Origin: an uncultured bacterium
Lineage (GTDB): Bacteria; Verrucomicrobiota; Lentisphaeria; Victivallales; UBA1829
DNA: 23,874 nucleotides
NCBI GenBank assembly: GCA_900549415.1
Contig: URNX01000050.1
Location: 1 to 23,874, forward strand
Reading direction: 5' to 3'
The translations under genes and the position numbers were made by a program. The notes under the pieces are model-generated. The model had not been told where the DNA came from. It saw nothing but the letters and a program-made list of their open reading frames with translations, and did not search any database. Each line of letters begins with the position of its first letter. The first letter of the stretch is position 1. Shown here in pieces: positions 1-7,968 of this stretch.

Positions 1-234
1 GCTTGCCAATGGGAAGGTCTATCTGAAAGGTTGACGGCAGAGATTCGGAGAATTTACAGAAAAAACGTTACGTAGCCCAAAAATCTGACAAAACCGCTTT
101 TTTTAAACAGATCCCTTTCACGCAGAAATACTCCTGTCAACACTCCGTGTTTGATTCTTTATGGGATAGCTCTGATAGATGAGGGCAAATATCGTCGATG
201 AACCAGAAAAACGTCAGATATTTTCATTTTTCAC
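1..234. other. Upstream flank, no supported gene
   Basis: No complete gene is visible. The first bases read in one frame as LANGKVYLKG followed by a stop at 32-34, and in another frame as a 24-codon stretch ending at 73-75. Either could be the tail of a gene that starts outside the window, and neither can be chosen from this sequence. An 18-base sequence at 184-201 (GGCAAATATCGTCGATGA) recurs exactly at 18273-18290 and is described as an IS-end repeat. Confidence 0.5.
184..201 (-). repeat. Solo ISL3-like terminal repeat, inner part
   Basis: GGCAAATATCGTCGATGA is identical to the inner 18 bases of the right arm of the hairpin at 18241-18295. It also resembles the IS ends at 407-431 and 17919-17943 (common core TCGACGRTMTTTGCC on the other strand). 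No partner arm is nearby, so it looks like a single abandoned IS end upstream of the tRNA-Ala promoter. Confidence 0.5.
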
Positions 235-262
235 TTGACATTTTCATGAAAAGGTATATATT
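235..262 (+). promoter_or_regulatory. Promoter of tRNA-Ala
   Basis: The -35 box TTGACA (235-240) is followed after 16 bases by the -10 box TATATT (257-262). Transcription would begin near 269, a few bases before the tRNA. The same TTGACW-16-TATATT layout precedes tRNA-Arg and the ACT-domain gene in this window, which supports it as the local housekeeping promoter form. Confidence 0.8.
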
Positions 263-276
263 ACTCTCATCAACAC

Positions 277-353
277 GGGGTATTAGCTCAGTTGGCTAGA
301 GCACCACACTGGCAGTGTGGGGGTCAGGAGTTCAAGTCTCCTATACTCCACCA
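277..353 (+). tRNA. tRNA-Ala(GGC)
   Basis: A full cloverleaf is visible. The acceptor GGGGTAT pairs with ATACTCC (one G-U pair), the D stem is GCTC/GAGC, and the anticodon stem CCACA/TGTGG encloses loop CTGGCAG, giving anticodon GGC for the Ala codon GCC. The T stem is AGGAG/CTCCT with loop TTCAAGT. The discriminator A (350) is followed by an encoded CCA at 351-353. A consensus promoter lies just upstream and a hairpin terminator 12 bases downstream, so it is a single-gene transcription unit. Confidence 0.95.
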
Positions 354-365
354 TTGAAATTTATG

Positions 366-406
366 CGGGAATCGGCAATACACAACATCGGTTCCCGTTT
401 CTTTTT
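366..406 (+). terminator. Rho-independent terminator of tRNA-Ala
   Basis: CGGGAATCG (366-374) pairs with CGGTTCCCG (389-397) through nine pairs including one G-U, with a 14-base loop, followed by TTTCTTTTT (398-406). The IS-like end at 407 starts directly after the T-run, so the element inserted just behind the terminator without harming the tRNA unit. Confidence 0.8.
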
Positions 407-1056
407 GCCTCTTCGATGGTCTTTGCCATAAATTACAACTCTTTTACACTCGAAAATTCGGGGAACTGATAGATTTTCAATTTAAAGTATTCACTGTCTC
501 GGATCCATATGCCTGTTTGAATAGCCATTTGATTTTATTGTTGAATCCTTCCATACTGGCATTGCTGTGCTGAAAAGTCCAAAAACTGATAATTCCCTCT
601 ATTTTTATCCCGAAGCGTCTTTGCCATTGTTCTTAATTCAGGAATTCGTGTTTCCTCGGCGAGCTTTATCCAGCGATGAAAAGCGATTCTGGCATGATAT
701 TTGGGCTCTTGAATAAATAGCCCACAAAGCCTCTTTGAACATATACGCATCACCAAGCTCTTGGAATTCTCCTCGCATATTATGCAGAATGATTTTGGCA
801 TCCTCCGGCAAATTTTCATTATTCTTCAGGAAGATAAAGCGCAAGCCCTTCAGCTGCTTTTGTTGAATTATGTTTAATTTTGCAGTAATTCACCTTCTGA
901 CTTTATCAAGTTTATCATTCATTAACTTGACAACATGAAAATGATTAAAAACAATTTTTACATTCGGAAACTCTTGAGAGAACCAGCTGTAATAAGCATT
1001 CGCCATATCCATCGTTACAATTTTTAACTTGCTTCGTTTTAATTTGTTAATGCTCC
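407..1056 (-). pseudogene. ISL3-family transposase remnant
   Basis: Read on the minus strand, successive frames give the DDE core of an ISL3 transposase: VTMDMANAYYSWFSQEF, KIVFNHFHVVKLMNDKLDKV, a middle part with LRFIFLKNNENL, then AFHRWIKLAEETRIPELR and finally SNASMEGFNNKIKWL. Damage is visible as an in-frame TGA at 890-892 (where Arg is expected after DKVRR), a frameshift near 700, another near 575, and a one-base deletion near 503 found by comparison with the second copy at 17797-17943. The N-terminal part and left IS end are missing beyond about 1050, where the sequence passes into an unrelated pseudogene. The right end GCCTCTTCGATGGTCTTTGC lies at 407-426. The remnant is more AT-rich than its surroundings and cannot make an active enzyme. 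Confidence 0.85.
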
Positions 1057-1914
1057 GGAAAAAGCTGAAACACCTTTCCCTCCCCCTCCGCCGTCGGCGG
1101 CTCCCCGTTCTGAATGTAGTACTCGAACGCCCGCGCGAATTTTTCCTCGCGCTCAATCTCGCGTTCCCGCGTCCCCTCTTTCTCCTGATACGCCTGACGG
1201 TCCAGCCAGTTGTTGATGGAATCCAGATTCTCCCCGCAGCTGTTCGCTCGCAAGAAAATTCCCCTGCGCATCCTTCATCTCACACAGAGCTTCCATCAGC
1301 GCTTTCAGCCAATGCGCCGATTCATGATACAGCGTCGAAACATTCGCTTTCCCCTTCACAAGCTCAATCACCGCCTGAAAACTCTCCGCAAATTTCTCCC
1401 CCGGTGTGAACGAACCGCGTATCTCACTTGAATTTCCGAAAAGCTGGTGTATAGTATCACCTGAAAGAGGCGGTGTCCAGTGCATACTATATTGCGTTGA
1501 TCCGCCTCTTTCTATTTGTGTAACATCGTACAGATAGTGCTTTCCACTCGCTGATTCATAAACAACCAGTATAGACTCCCCCGGAGGAGTAAGCCGGTAG
1601 ACAGCTCTGTTTGCCCCCTTGTCAAACTTGCGTTCACCGATCTCGTGTGCCATCGGCACATACTTTGCCAGCTCCTCAAGCGTAACTCCGCCCGTGGACG
1701 CTTTCCCTGTCTCCACCAGGTGCTTCGCAATCGCATGCTGTCCGCCTCTGTCAAATGGAACCGCAATCGTTCCCCGCTTCGTCCGGATTACCCCGTCGCC
1801 GTTACCCAGAAGAACCTTCAGAACCGGATCGTCCTGAAGCCCCTCTTCCGGTAAACAGCGTTTCTGCTTTCCCGCATCAGCCGGAAAGCAAAAAAATGCG
1901 GATTTTTTGCTTTC
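1057..1914 (-). pseudogene. Fragment of a phage/conjugative-type polyvalent protein with HExxH motif
   Basis: One minus-strand frame is open from 1914 to 1153 without a convincing start codon. Sense-like sequence starts near 1860 (EEGLQDDPVLKVLLGNGDG) and includes the HExxH sequence HESAHW, typical of zinc metallopeptidases. Near 1230-1250 the meaning moves to another frame, which continues NLDSINNWLDRQAYQ, then EEKFARAFEYYIQNG, and ends at the junction with the transposase remnant near 1050-1065. Combinations of a HExxH segment followed by an EKFARAFE-type segment are familiar from very large multi-domain proteins of phages and conjugative elements. I infer this is the C-terminal part of one, broken by a frameshift and truncated at both ends. 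The assignment is by resemblance only. Confidence 0.6.
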
Positions 1915-1915
1915 C
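1865..1915. promoter_or_regulatory. Mutually exclusive hairpins upstream of ftsW
   Basis: GGAAAGCAAAAAA (1883-1895) pairs perfectly with the 13 bases at 1903-1915 around a 7-base loop. The 5' half of the same arm can instead pair with TGCTTTCC at 1865-1872 (8 pairs, 10-base loop). Segments one and three are direct copies of TGCTTTCC competing for the middle segment, a layout like an attenuator. It lies 60 bases before ftsW. It may equally be a plain bidirectional hairpin marking the edge of the decayed region; there is no clean U-tract after it. Confidence 0.45.
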
Positions 1916-1975
1916 TATTTGATATTTCTGCTAATCCGTATTAGTTTACCAAACTCAAAGGAGAACTCTTAAAAG

Positions 1976-3253
1976 ATGAAACCCGTTTTTACAAAAATAG
2001 AAAACAGCACAATCGCCGCACGCGAACGCTCACGCGATATTCTGCCAACCGCAGTTCTCTTCGGCGGCATCACCGTGATGCTGCTCATGTTCGGACTCAC
2101 CGTACTCTATTCCACTTCCTATGGAACCGCCGGAACCGCTTTCTTCGTTAAACAACTCATGTGGGCCGGAACCGGAACTGCCGGAGCTCTCGGAGTCATC
2201 TTCTTTGGTTATAAAAAAGTCTCCGACTGGAGTCCGTGGTTCATGGGCGCCATCCTCATTCTCCTGCTCATTGCAGACTTCTGTTTCCCCGCAATCAACG
2301 GCGCGAACCGCTGGATCAAAGTCCCGGGAATCGGAAACATCCAGCCTTCCGAATACGCAAAAGTTATCATGACTCTCTTTCTCGCCAAATTCCTTTCCGA
2401 ACGCGCACGAATGCTCGAAAAAAAACCGTTCTTCCGCTTTCCCGGACAGCATGACTGGGCTCAGACTCCATTCTGGTCCGTCTTCGTATTCGGCGGAATC
2501 TGCTGCGGATTCATTATGGGCGCAGTTCTCATCGGACATGACTTCGGAACGACTTTTCTGCTCGTGCTCCTCTTCTTCGCCCTCATGTTCGTGGCCGGCG
2601 TCACCTGGAAACTCCTTCTTCCGATCCTGCTGGGACCCGGTATCGCCGTCTATTTCTATCTGATGAACTTCGACGCCATGCGCCGCGACCGCCTGACAAT
2701 CTTTCTCAATCCCGAACCGCATCAGATGGATGAAGGATATCAGCTCTGGAACTCGCTTCTTGCGCTCGGTTCCGGAAGCTGGACCGGACTCGGGTTCACC
2801 GAAAGCCGTATGAAGATGAAGTATCTGCCCGAAGCGCACACCGACTTCATTCTCTCTATCGTGGGCGAAGAACTCGGACTTGTCTTCCTGATTCTTGTTC
2901 TGGTTGCGTATGCGGCGTTTCTCTTTTTCTCGCTCTGCATCGCGCGCGCGGCGCGCACCCGGCAGGGAATGCTGACTGCAACTGGATGTGCAACCTTCAT
3001 CGGAATCCAAGCGTGCATCAACATCGGCGTTATCTGCGGCGCACTCCCGACAAAAGGAATGCCGGCGCCGTTCATCAGCTACGGCGGAAGCAGCCTCGTA
3101 ACCTGTCTTGTCGCCGCCGGACTCATTCTCAGCGTCGCGCTCGACACCGCGTACCCCGACTATCCCGCCACCGTCCGGCAGTATTTCAAAGACAGGATCC
3201 GGCAGTCGAAATTCATCCGCTGGCTTAAAGAAGATTCAACATTGGAGAACTGA
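1976..3253 (+). CDS. ftsW: FtsW, septal peptidoglycan glycosyltransferase (SEDS family)
   Basis: The 425-residue protein is a multi-pass membrane protein of SEDS type, which polymerises lipid II glycan at the division septum with a class B penicillin-binding protein. Family hallmarks are GANRWIKVPGIGNIQPSEYAK (near residues 108-128), the hydrophobic helices around it, a GHDFGTT segment, and the C-terminal PAPFISYGGSS motif. The length suits FtsW (about 380-430). The first 25 residues are polar and cytoplasmic. The start is the ATG at 1976, with GGAG at 1960-1963 about 12 bases before it, a rather long spacing. The stop codon touches the start of murG, so the two are co-transcribed. Other division-cluster genes (mraY, murD, murC, ftsZ) are absent here. 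RodA is the main alternative; pairing with murG favours FtsW. Confidence 0.93.
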   Translation: MKPVFTKIENSTIAARERSRDILPTAVLFGGITVMLLMFGLTVLYSTSYGTAGTAFFVKQLMWAGTGTAGALGVIFFGYKKVSDWSPWFMGAILILLLIADFCFPAINGANRWIKVPGIGNIQPSEYAKVIMTLFLAKFLSERARMLEKKPFFRFPGQHDWAQTPFWSVFVFGGICCGFIMGAVLIGHDFGTTFLLVLLFFALMFVAGVTWKLLLPILLGPGIAVYFYLMNFDAMRRDRLTIFLNPEPHQMDEGYQLWNSLLALGSGSWTGLGFTESRMKMKYLPEAHTDFILSIVGEELGLVFLILVLVAYAAFLFFSLCIARAARTRQGMLTATGCATFIGIQACINIGVICGALPTKGMPAPFISYGGSSLVTCLVAAGLILSVALDTAYPDYPATVRQYFKDRIRQSKFIRWLKEDSTLEN

Positions 3254-4387
3254 ATGAAACTTACCACTCTCGCCATCAGCTGCGGAGGAACCGGAGGACA
3301 CTTCAACCCCGGTCTCAGCATTGCCCGCGCACTCAAGGCGCGCGGCGGAAACCCTGTCCTCATCCTCGGAGGAAAACACGTCGTCAAACAGGCGGAAACT
3401 GCCGCAAAATACGGGATCGAAGCAGTGAAAATCGAAGCGGTTCCGCTGACAAAAAATCCGTTCAAACTGCCGATGTTCTTCAAGCATCTCTTCGCCGGAG
3501 CCGCACAGACGAAAGCCGCATACCGCAAGTACGGATGCCAGGCACTGCTCTGCATGGGCAGTTTCGCTTCGTTTCCGCCTGCGCTTGCGGCACGTCTCAA
3601 CCGCTTCCCGCTGTTCCTGCATGACGGCAACGCAAAAATCGGACGCGCAAACCGGATGCTGAGCCGCTGGGCGAAGGCGCTCGCGCTCTCATTCCCGGTG
3701 AAAAACGTCTCCCGCTGCAAATGCCCGACTATTCTCACGGGAATGCCGCTCCGTCCGGAAATTGTCTCCGGCGTCATGAACAAAGCCGAAGCCGTTGCGG
3801 AAATCAACCGCCGCTGGAATACTGAGTTCTCGCCGGAAAAACCTCTGCTGCTGGTCTTCGGCGGCAGCCTCGGCGCCCGCACGATCAACACGAAGGTAAA
3901 GATTCCCGTCGACCTGCCCGGCGCAAATGAGCTTCAGGTGGTTCGCCTTGCCGGTCCCGGCAATCTGGAAGCGATCCGGCCGCTCTACGCAGATTCCCCC
4001 GCAAAAGAGCTGATTCTGGAAGCCTGCCAGGACATGAACATTCTCTATTCCGCCGCCGACTTGGTCATCTGCCGTTCGGGCGGAAGCACCGTCTCCGAAC
4101 TTGCAATTTACGGGAAATACGCCGTGCTGAGTCCCTTCCCGTTCGCCGCGGACGGACATCAGGACGACAATGCACAGTGGCTTGCCGCCGCCGGAGGCGC
4201 AAACATCATTGCCGACAGTGACTGCACCGAAGAGAAATTCGCTTCCATTCTCCGCACCTGGACGGAAAACCGCGAAGAGTTCTCCGCCCGCGGTGAAGCA
4301 TCAAAGCGTCTCGCCCAGCCGGATGCCGCAGGGAATGTGCTCGACATGATCGAAAACATTCTCTCCGTCTCCCCGCAATCCGTCTGA
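3254..4387 (+). CDS. murG: MurG, UDP-GlcNAc:undecaprenyl-PP-MurNAc-pentapeptide GlcNAc transferase
   Basis: MurG adds GlcNAc from UDP-GlcNAc to lipid I on the cytoplasmic face of the membrane to give lipid II, the substrate that FtsW polymerises. The 377-residue protein shows the GT28 pattern: N-terminal glycine loop GGTGGHFNPG (residues 11-20, with His16 of the GGTGGH motif), the GSLGARTIN loop that opens the second Rossmann domain, and CRSGGSTVSELAIYGKYAVLSP in the UDP-GlcNAc-binding region. Length fits the family (about 350-380). The ATG follows the ftsW stop with no gap, and GGAG at 3244-3247 lies inside the end of ftsW, so translation is probably coupled. No frame damage is seen. Confidence 0.95.
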   Translation: MKLTTLAISCGGTGGHFNPGLSIARALKARGGNPVLILGGKHVVKQAETAAKYGIEAVKIEAVPLTKNPFKLPMFFKHLFAGAAQTKAAYRKYGCQALLCMGSFASFPPALAARLNRFPLFLHDGNAKIGRANRMLSRWAKALALSFPVKNVSRCKCPTILTGMPLRPEIVSGVMNKAEAVAEINRRWNTEFSPEKPLLLVFGGSLGARTINTKVKIPVDLPGANELQVVRLAGPGNLEAIRPLYADSPAKELILEACQDMNILYSAADLVICRSGGSTVSELAIYGKYAVLSPFPFAADGHQDDNAQWLAAAGGANIIADSDCTEEKFASILRTWTENREEFSARGEASKRLAQPDAAGNVLDMIENILSVSPQSV

Positions 4388-4398
4388 CGCCGGACGGA
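4379..4398. terminator. Weak hairpin between murG and araC-type gene
   Basis: TCCGTC (4379-4384) pairs with GACGGA (4393-4398) across the murG stop, in the 18-base gap between two converging genes. It has only six pairs and no T-run, so it could help either transcript end, but the evidence is slight. Confidence 0.25.
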
Positions 4399-4405
4399 AA
4401 GGAAG

Positions 4406-5290
4406 TCATCCTCCGCACGTGTTTCTGCGGAATTCGGAGGGGGCGACTCCTTTCAGTTTCCGGAAAAGCTGAGAAAAATAGAATTGGTTGCAGAATCCGA
4501 GATGATCCGCAATCTCCTTGATTGAGTAGCTGCTCTTGCTCAGAAGTTCACAGCCCTGCTCGATCAGTTTGCCGTTGCGGTACTCCACCGGCGTCATGGA
4601 AAGATGACGCCGGAAAAGATGATTCAGGGTCGATTCGCCGATTCCAAGCTTTTCCGCGCAATCCGCCATGCCGGAAAACTTCCGGCTTTCCAAAAGCAGC
4701 TGCGCCCGTGCGAGAACAGTCGCCGCGCTGTTCCGCAGCGTATTCAAGCCCGCCACCCGCAGCAGAAACGCATACCCTTCCGCCGCCAGTTCCGGAGCCG
4801 GAACGGCCCGGCTCCGCAGTTTGTCGCGGATTCCGTATATGATGTTCTTAAAAATTTCCGAATCGGCAAGCGGAAAAATTTGTATATGCGTCAAGTTGAG
4901 CTGCGTGCACATGGAACTGAGATGGACCCCGTTCAGTTCCAGTACAAGCTTGTGATATGAACCGGATTTGCCTGAATCGAATTCATAGTCGCTCCCCGGG
5001 GGAATTGTCAGAAGCTGTCCCGGAACAAGCGTCACCTCCCTTCCATTGAACCGGTAGAAAAGCATACCGTCCAGAATCAGAACCGCAATAAAGAGCTTGC
5101 AATAGAGCTCTTTGAACTTGAAACGGTTCTGACGGATCGTTTCTTCCACAACAAACGGATAGACCGGATACACCACTGCTTCGTGCGAAAACGGCCACTC
5201 GACAGCTTCGATTTTTTTCGCTCCGTAATATCCATCTCCCGAAAGCTGAACATTCCGCGGACCTTGTCGTTTTTTCGTTTTTGTGTTCAC
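4406..5290 (-). CDS. AraC-family transcriptional regulator with N-terminal cupin domain
   Basis: This is a one-component sugar-type regulator. The N-terminal half (about residues 40-160) has a cupin/AraC-binding pattern, including VTLVPGQLLTIPPGSDYEF, likely the effector pocket. The last 100 residues form the two-helix-turn-helix AraC DNA-binding domain: FSGMADCAEKLGIGESTLNHLFRRH for the first HTH and SIKEIADHLGFCNQFYFSQLFRK for the second, followed by the usual GVAPSEFRR tail. An upstream TTG at 5296 is in frame, but the GGAG at 5299-5302 stands only 2 bases from it and 8 bases from the GTG at 5290, so I prefer the GTG start (about 294 residues). The gene is divergent from the pseudopilin-glycosidase operon, with overlapping promoters, so it most likely controls that operon and itself. 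The ligand is unknown. Confidence 0.88.
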   Translation of the reverse strand: MNTKTKKRQGPRNVQLSGDGYYGAKKIEAVEWPFSHEAVVYPVYPFVVEETIRQNRFKFKELYCKLFIAVLILDGMLFYRFNGREVTLVPGQLLTIPPGSDYEFDSGKSGSYHKLVLELNGVHLSSMCTQLNLTHIQIFPLADSEIFKNIIYGIRDKLRSRAVPAPELAAEGYAFLLRVAGLNTLRNSAATVLARAQLLLESRKFSGMADCAEKLGIGESTLNHLFRRHLSMTPVEYRNGKLIEQGCELLSKSSYSIKEIADHLGFCNQFYFSQLFRKLKGVAPSEFRRNTCGG

Positions 5291-5328
5291 AGGCAAATCT
5301 CCGTATGTTTATTGACAGAATTTTATAT

Positions 5329-5376
5329 ACAATAGCATGTTTTCGCTCTTGTTTCAAGTAAAATCCATGCTATATT
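5329..5376. promoter_or_regulatory. Overlapping divergent promoters with 8-bp operator dyad
   Basis: Plus strand: TTGTTT (5349-5354), 16 bases, TATATT (5371-5376), driving the pseudopilin operon. Minus strand: TTGAAA (5357-5352), 17 bases, TATTGT (5334-5329), driving the araC-type gene. The two -35 boxes overlap. ATAGCATG (5332-5339) and CATGCTAT (5366-5373) form a perfect inverted repeat centred on this overlap, each half reaching into one -10 box. This is a likely binding site for the AraC-type protein, able to control both directions at once. Confidence 0.6.
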
Positions 5377-5470
5377 CTTTTTCAGAACGGGGCTCAAAAA
5401 AACAGAAGAATAAAAAAACTGCTGGCCAGCCTCTCACTCAAACACAAAAAACGAAAGGTCAAACAACGCC

Positions 5471-6235
5471 ATGAAAACAAAATCAACAGCACGCGACGTC
5501 TCCGATTCCAAAGGGATATTCCGCAGATTCACTCTTGTGGAACTCCTCGTGGTAATTGCCGTCATAGCAATCCTGGCCGGGATGCTTCTGCCCGCGCTGA
5601 ACAAGGCAAAGCTGAAGGCTCAGGCAATCTTGTGCACCTCCAATCTGAAACAGGTCGGACTCACCCTCGGGATGTATGCGGACGACAACAACGAATACTT
5701 CCCCGCACCCTATCCGCCGACAACCGAGTATCCTGGCTATTACGAGTACGAGAACTGGGCAAAACTCGTGGTCGAGCTCGGATACTTCGGACGGAAAAAT
5801 GACGTGAACATCGACGCTCCAGGCGCCATGAAAATTCTCCGTTGTCCGTCGCTGCCCGTCAATACGGCATTCAGCAATCATGTTTACGGAATGAACTGCC
5901 ACCTGGCGACCGGCCTCGCCAACGCCCGCAAGTTCCCCAGACGCAGCAAACTGGATTTCGCCGACTACTGGTATCTCCGCCGCAACAAACCCTCCGAAAC
6001 CGTACTGGCGGGCGACAGCGTCAAATTAGAAAGCGGAATTTTCCACCAGATGCCGCTTCTCACACTCGATGCGAGGCCGCACTTCCGGCACGACCGCAGA
6101 TTCAACGGCGTCGCCATGGACGGCAGCGCAAAAACCGGCCTGACCTGGTCCGCCGCAACACTGGTCTACAACTTCACGAACGGATTCGTCGACACCATGG
6201 AAATGCCTTCCGTTTATAAACGCAACGAAAACTGA
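5471..6235 (+). CDS. Type II secretion/type IV pilin-like pseudopilin, H-X9-DG family
   Basis: The 254-residue protein begins with a basic leader and the prepilin signature FTLVELLVV from Phe20 (Glu at mature +5), followed by a hydrophobic helix to about residue 43. The residue before the Phe is Arg, not the Gly normally needed by prepilin peptidase. Near the C-terminus His207-X9-Asp217-Gly218 (HDRRFNGVAMDG) fits the prepilin-associated H-X9-DG family, common in Lentisphaerota and Planctomycetota. These proteins are membrane-anchored by the helix, with a globular domain outside. It is the first gene of an operon with glycosidases; the next start is 11 bases away. AAAGG near 5453-5457 is the likely SD. 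I infer a role in surface display or delivery of the sugar enzymes; this has not been shown for the family as far as I know. Confidence 0.88.
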   Translation: MKTKSTARDVSDSKGIFRRFTLVELLVVIAVIAILAGMLLPALNKAKLKAQAILCTSNLKQVGLTLGMYADDNNEYFPAPYPPTTEYPGYYEYENWAKLVVELGYFGRKNDVNIDAPGAMKILRCPSLPVNTAFSNHVYGMNCHLATGLANARKFPRRSKLDFADYWYLRRNKPSETVLAGDSVKLESGIFHQMPLLTLDARPHFRHDRRFNGVAMDGSAKTGLTWSAATLVYNFTNGFVDTMEMPSVYKRNEN

Positions 6236-6246
6236 GGAGCGCAAGA

Positions 6247-7968
6247 ATGCCTGCTTCTGTAACACCCGACACTCTCTGTTCCCGCCGTTATGCACCGGCT
6301 GCGCTCGGAAACGGCTCTCTCTCCGTCACGCTCGGACCGGAGGGAGACCAGCGGCCGGCCGAATTCTGCGGCATGTCCCCGGAAATCGTCCGCGCAGGAT
6401 TCCGCCTCGACAACCGCATCGGCGAACTTGTTTCATTCGGCAGCTTCCGCTTCGGCGGCGGACTCGTCAAAACCTGGGAACAGGCTCTTGACCCGGAAAA
6501 CGGAATCGAAACGAGCCGTATCGTCTATCATGACGGCTCCACGCTCGAAAGCGAATGTTTCTGCTGTTTCGACCGCGATATTCTCGCAATCCATATCCGC
6601 CGCGACACGGAAGAGGAATTCCATTTTGAATACGAACTCTCCGGACGCCGCATGACGCACGGATGGAACGGCAACAGAGACATTCAATACATGATCGACA
6701 CGATGGACGGTTCTTCGGGAGTGATCCGGCTTTTCGCCGATCAGCCGGCCTGGCTCCACCGCAAAGGAAATGTCTATGCCATGAATGTCCACGCCCGGGA
6801 ATTCTCCATTTTCCTCTGTTTCGACTGCGATGCGGAAGCGGATTACGAAACACTCCGGCAGGAGACCGTTGCACAGTGGAACGCATATCATGCGGAAATG
6901 CACCCGCTCCCGCTCGAAGGACGTCTCAAGGAACTCTACATGATGTGTCAGTATCACCTGCGCATTTCCTCGACCGGATGGGCAATCCCGACCGGACTTT
7001 ACCGTTCGCACTGGAACGCACTTTATTTCGGCTTCGACAACTATTTCACCTTCATGGGACTCCTCTGTTCGGGTCATGCCGCGACCGCGGCAAAAATCCC
7101 GCGGTTTTTCGCATCGCTCCTTCCCGTGGCGCTCGGACGGCTCAACGCCGAATTTCACAGGACCGGAGCTGCGCGCTTCGCCTGGGAAACGGAAGAACAC
7201 GGTCTCGAGTGCAGCCCTTCCGGATTCTGGCACGACCATATTTTTCAGGCGGGGCATTACACTCTCATGTGCTGGGAACTCTTCCGCGCGACCGGAGACA
7301 TGGAACTTCTGCGCGGGGAACTCTTCCCCGTCATGCGCGGCATGATGGAATGGATCCGCCAGTTCCGCCTGATCCGCGCGGAAGACGGTTCACTGAAAGC
7401 CGGAGCCTGTACCGATCTCGAACGGCTCGGGCCGGGACGTGTCAATCCGTTCATGACCTGCTGTTCGCTGATTGCAATGTTTGAAGCGGGCGCGGAGGCG
7501 GCGGAACTGCTCGGTGCAGATGCGGAGCTCGTTCCGCTCTGGAAAACGGCGGCCCGCGATCTGCGCAAAAACCTTCCGCGCGGAAACGGACGCTATCTCG
7601 CGGCGGAGGGCGTGGAAGACTTCTCCTTCGGGCTTCTCGCGGGGCTCTATCCTTACGGCATTCTGCGAGACGATCCGCTTCAGCTCGAAACGCTCCGGAT
7701 TTTCGGCGCCGAACGCGAAAATTGCGGAAACATGTATCATGTCGGACACGGCGTCTGTTCCTGGTATGTCTGCTGGGAGGCGCTCGCACGGATCCGGGCG
7801 GGCGAACGCGCCGCCGCGCGCAGACTCCTCGAGGAGCTTGCGGAAGAGACCGGCTGTTTCTCGGAAATGTTTGAAATCTACGAACGCGGAATCCGTCCCT
7901 GGTTCACCACGGCGGAAGGAATCTTCGTTCAGGCTGTCAACGAACTCTTCTCGGAGGAAAAACAATGA
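6247..7968 (+). CDS. Six-hairpin glycosidase, GH65-like (glycoside hydrolase or phosphorylase)
   Basis: The 573-residue protein has no signal peptide and so is probably cytoplasmic. An N-terminal beta-sandwich begins with the ALGNGSL sequence typical of GH65/GH95-type enzymes. The C-terminal (alpha/alpha)6 part has DNYFTFMGLL, then RFAWETEEHGLECSPSGFWHD (from about residue 311) and ATGDMELL, which line up by eye with the GH65 core (PW-x-G-x-E, then H, then QYYQATGD). The equivalent of the GH65 acid segment appears to be CTDLERLGPGRVNP, making Glu392 the candidate general acid; this is inference. The start ATG has GGAG seven bases before it. The stop overlaps the next start by four bases (ATGA). 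Likely role: breakdown of oligosaccharides taken up after secreted enzymes act. GH95 is the main alternative; substrate unknown. Confidence 0.75.
   Translation: MPASVTPDTLCSRRYAPAALGNGSLSVTLGPEGDQRPAEFCGMSPEIVRAGFRLDNRIGELVSFGSFRFGGGLVKTWEQALDPENGIETSRIVYHDGSTLESECFCCFDRDILAIHIRRDTEEEFHFEYELSGRRMTHGWNGNRDIQYMIDTMDGSSGVIRLFADQPAWLHRKGNVYAMNVHAREFSIFLCFDCDAEADYETLRQETVAQWNAYHAEMHPLPLEGRLKELYMMCQYHLRISSTGWAIPTGLYRSHWNALYFGFDNYFTFMGLLCSGHAATAAKIPRFFASLLPVALGRLNAEFHRTGAARFAWETEEHGLECSPSGFWHDHIFQAGHYTLMCWELFRATGDMELLRGELFPVMRGMMEWIRQFRLIRAEDGSLKAGACTDLERLGPGRVNPFMTCCSLIAMFEAGAEAAELLGADAELVPLWKTAARDLRKNLPRGNGRYLAAEGVEDFSFGLLAGLYPYGILRDDPLQLETLRIFGAERENCGNMYHVGHGVCSWYVCWEALARIRAGERAAARRLLEELAEETGCFSEMFEIYERGIRPWFTTAEGIFVQAVNELFSEEKQ

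Noticed and set aside
2..34. Possible C-terminus LANGKVYLKG of an upstream gene
   Set aside because: Ten codons are not enough to assign; another frame is open longer.
2030..3010. 326-codon frame antisense to ftsW
   Set aside because: Very acidic, low-complexity composition with no family motif; produced by codon bias of the real gene on the other strand.
5291..5296. TTG start at 5296 for the AraC-type gene
   Set aside because: Only two bases from the SD; the GTG at 5290 is at the normal distance.
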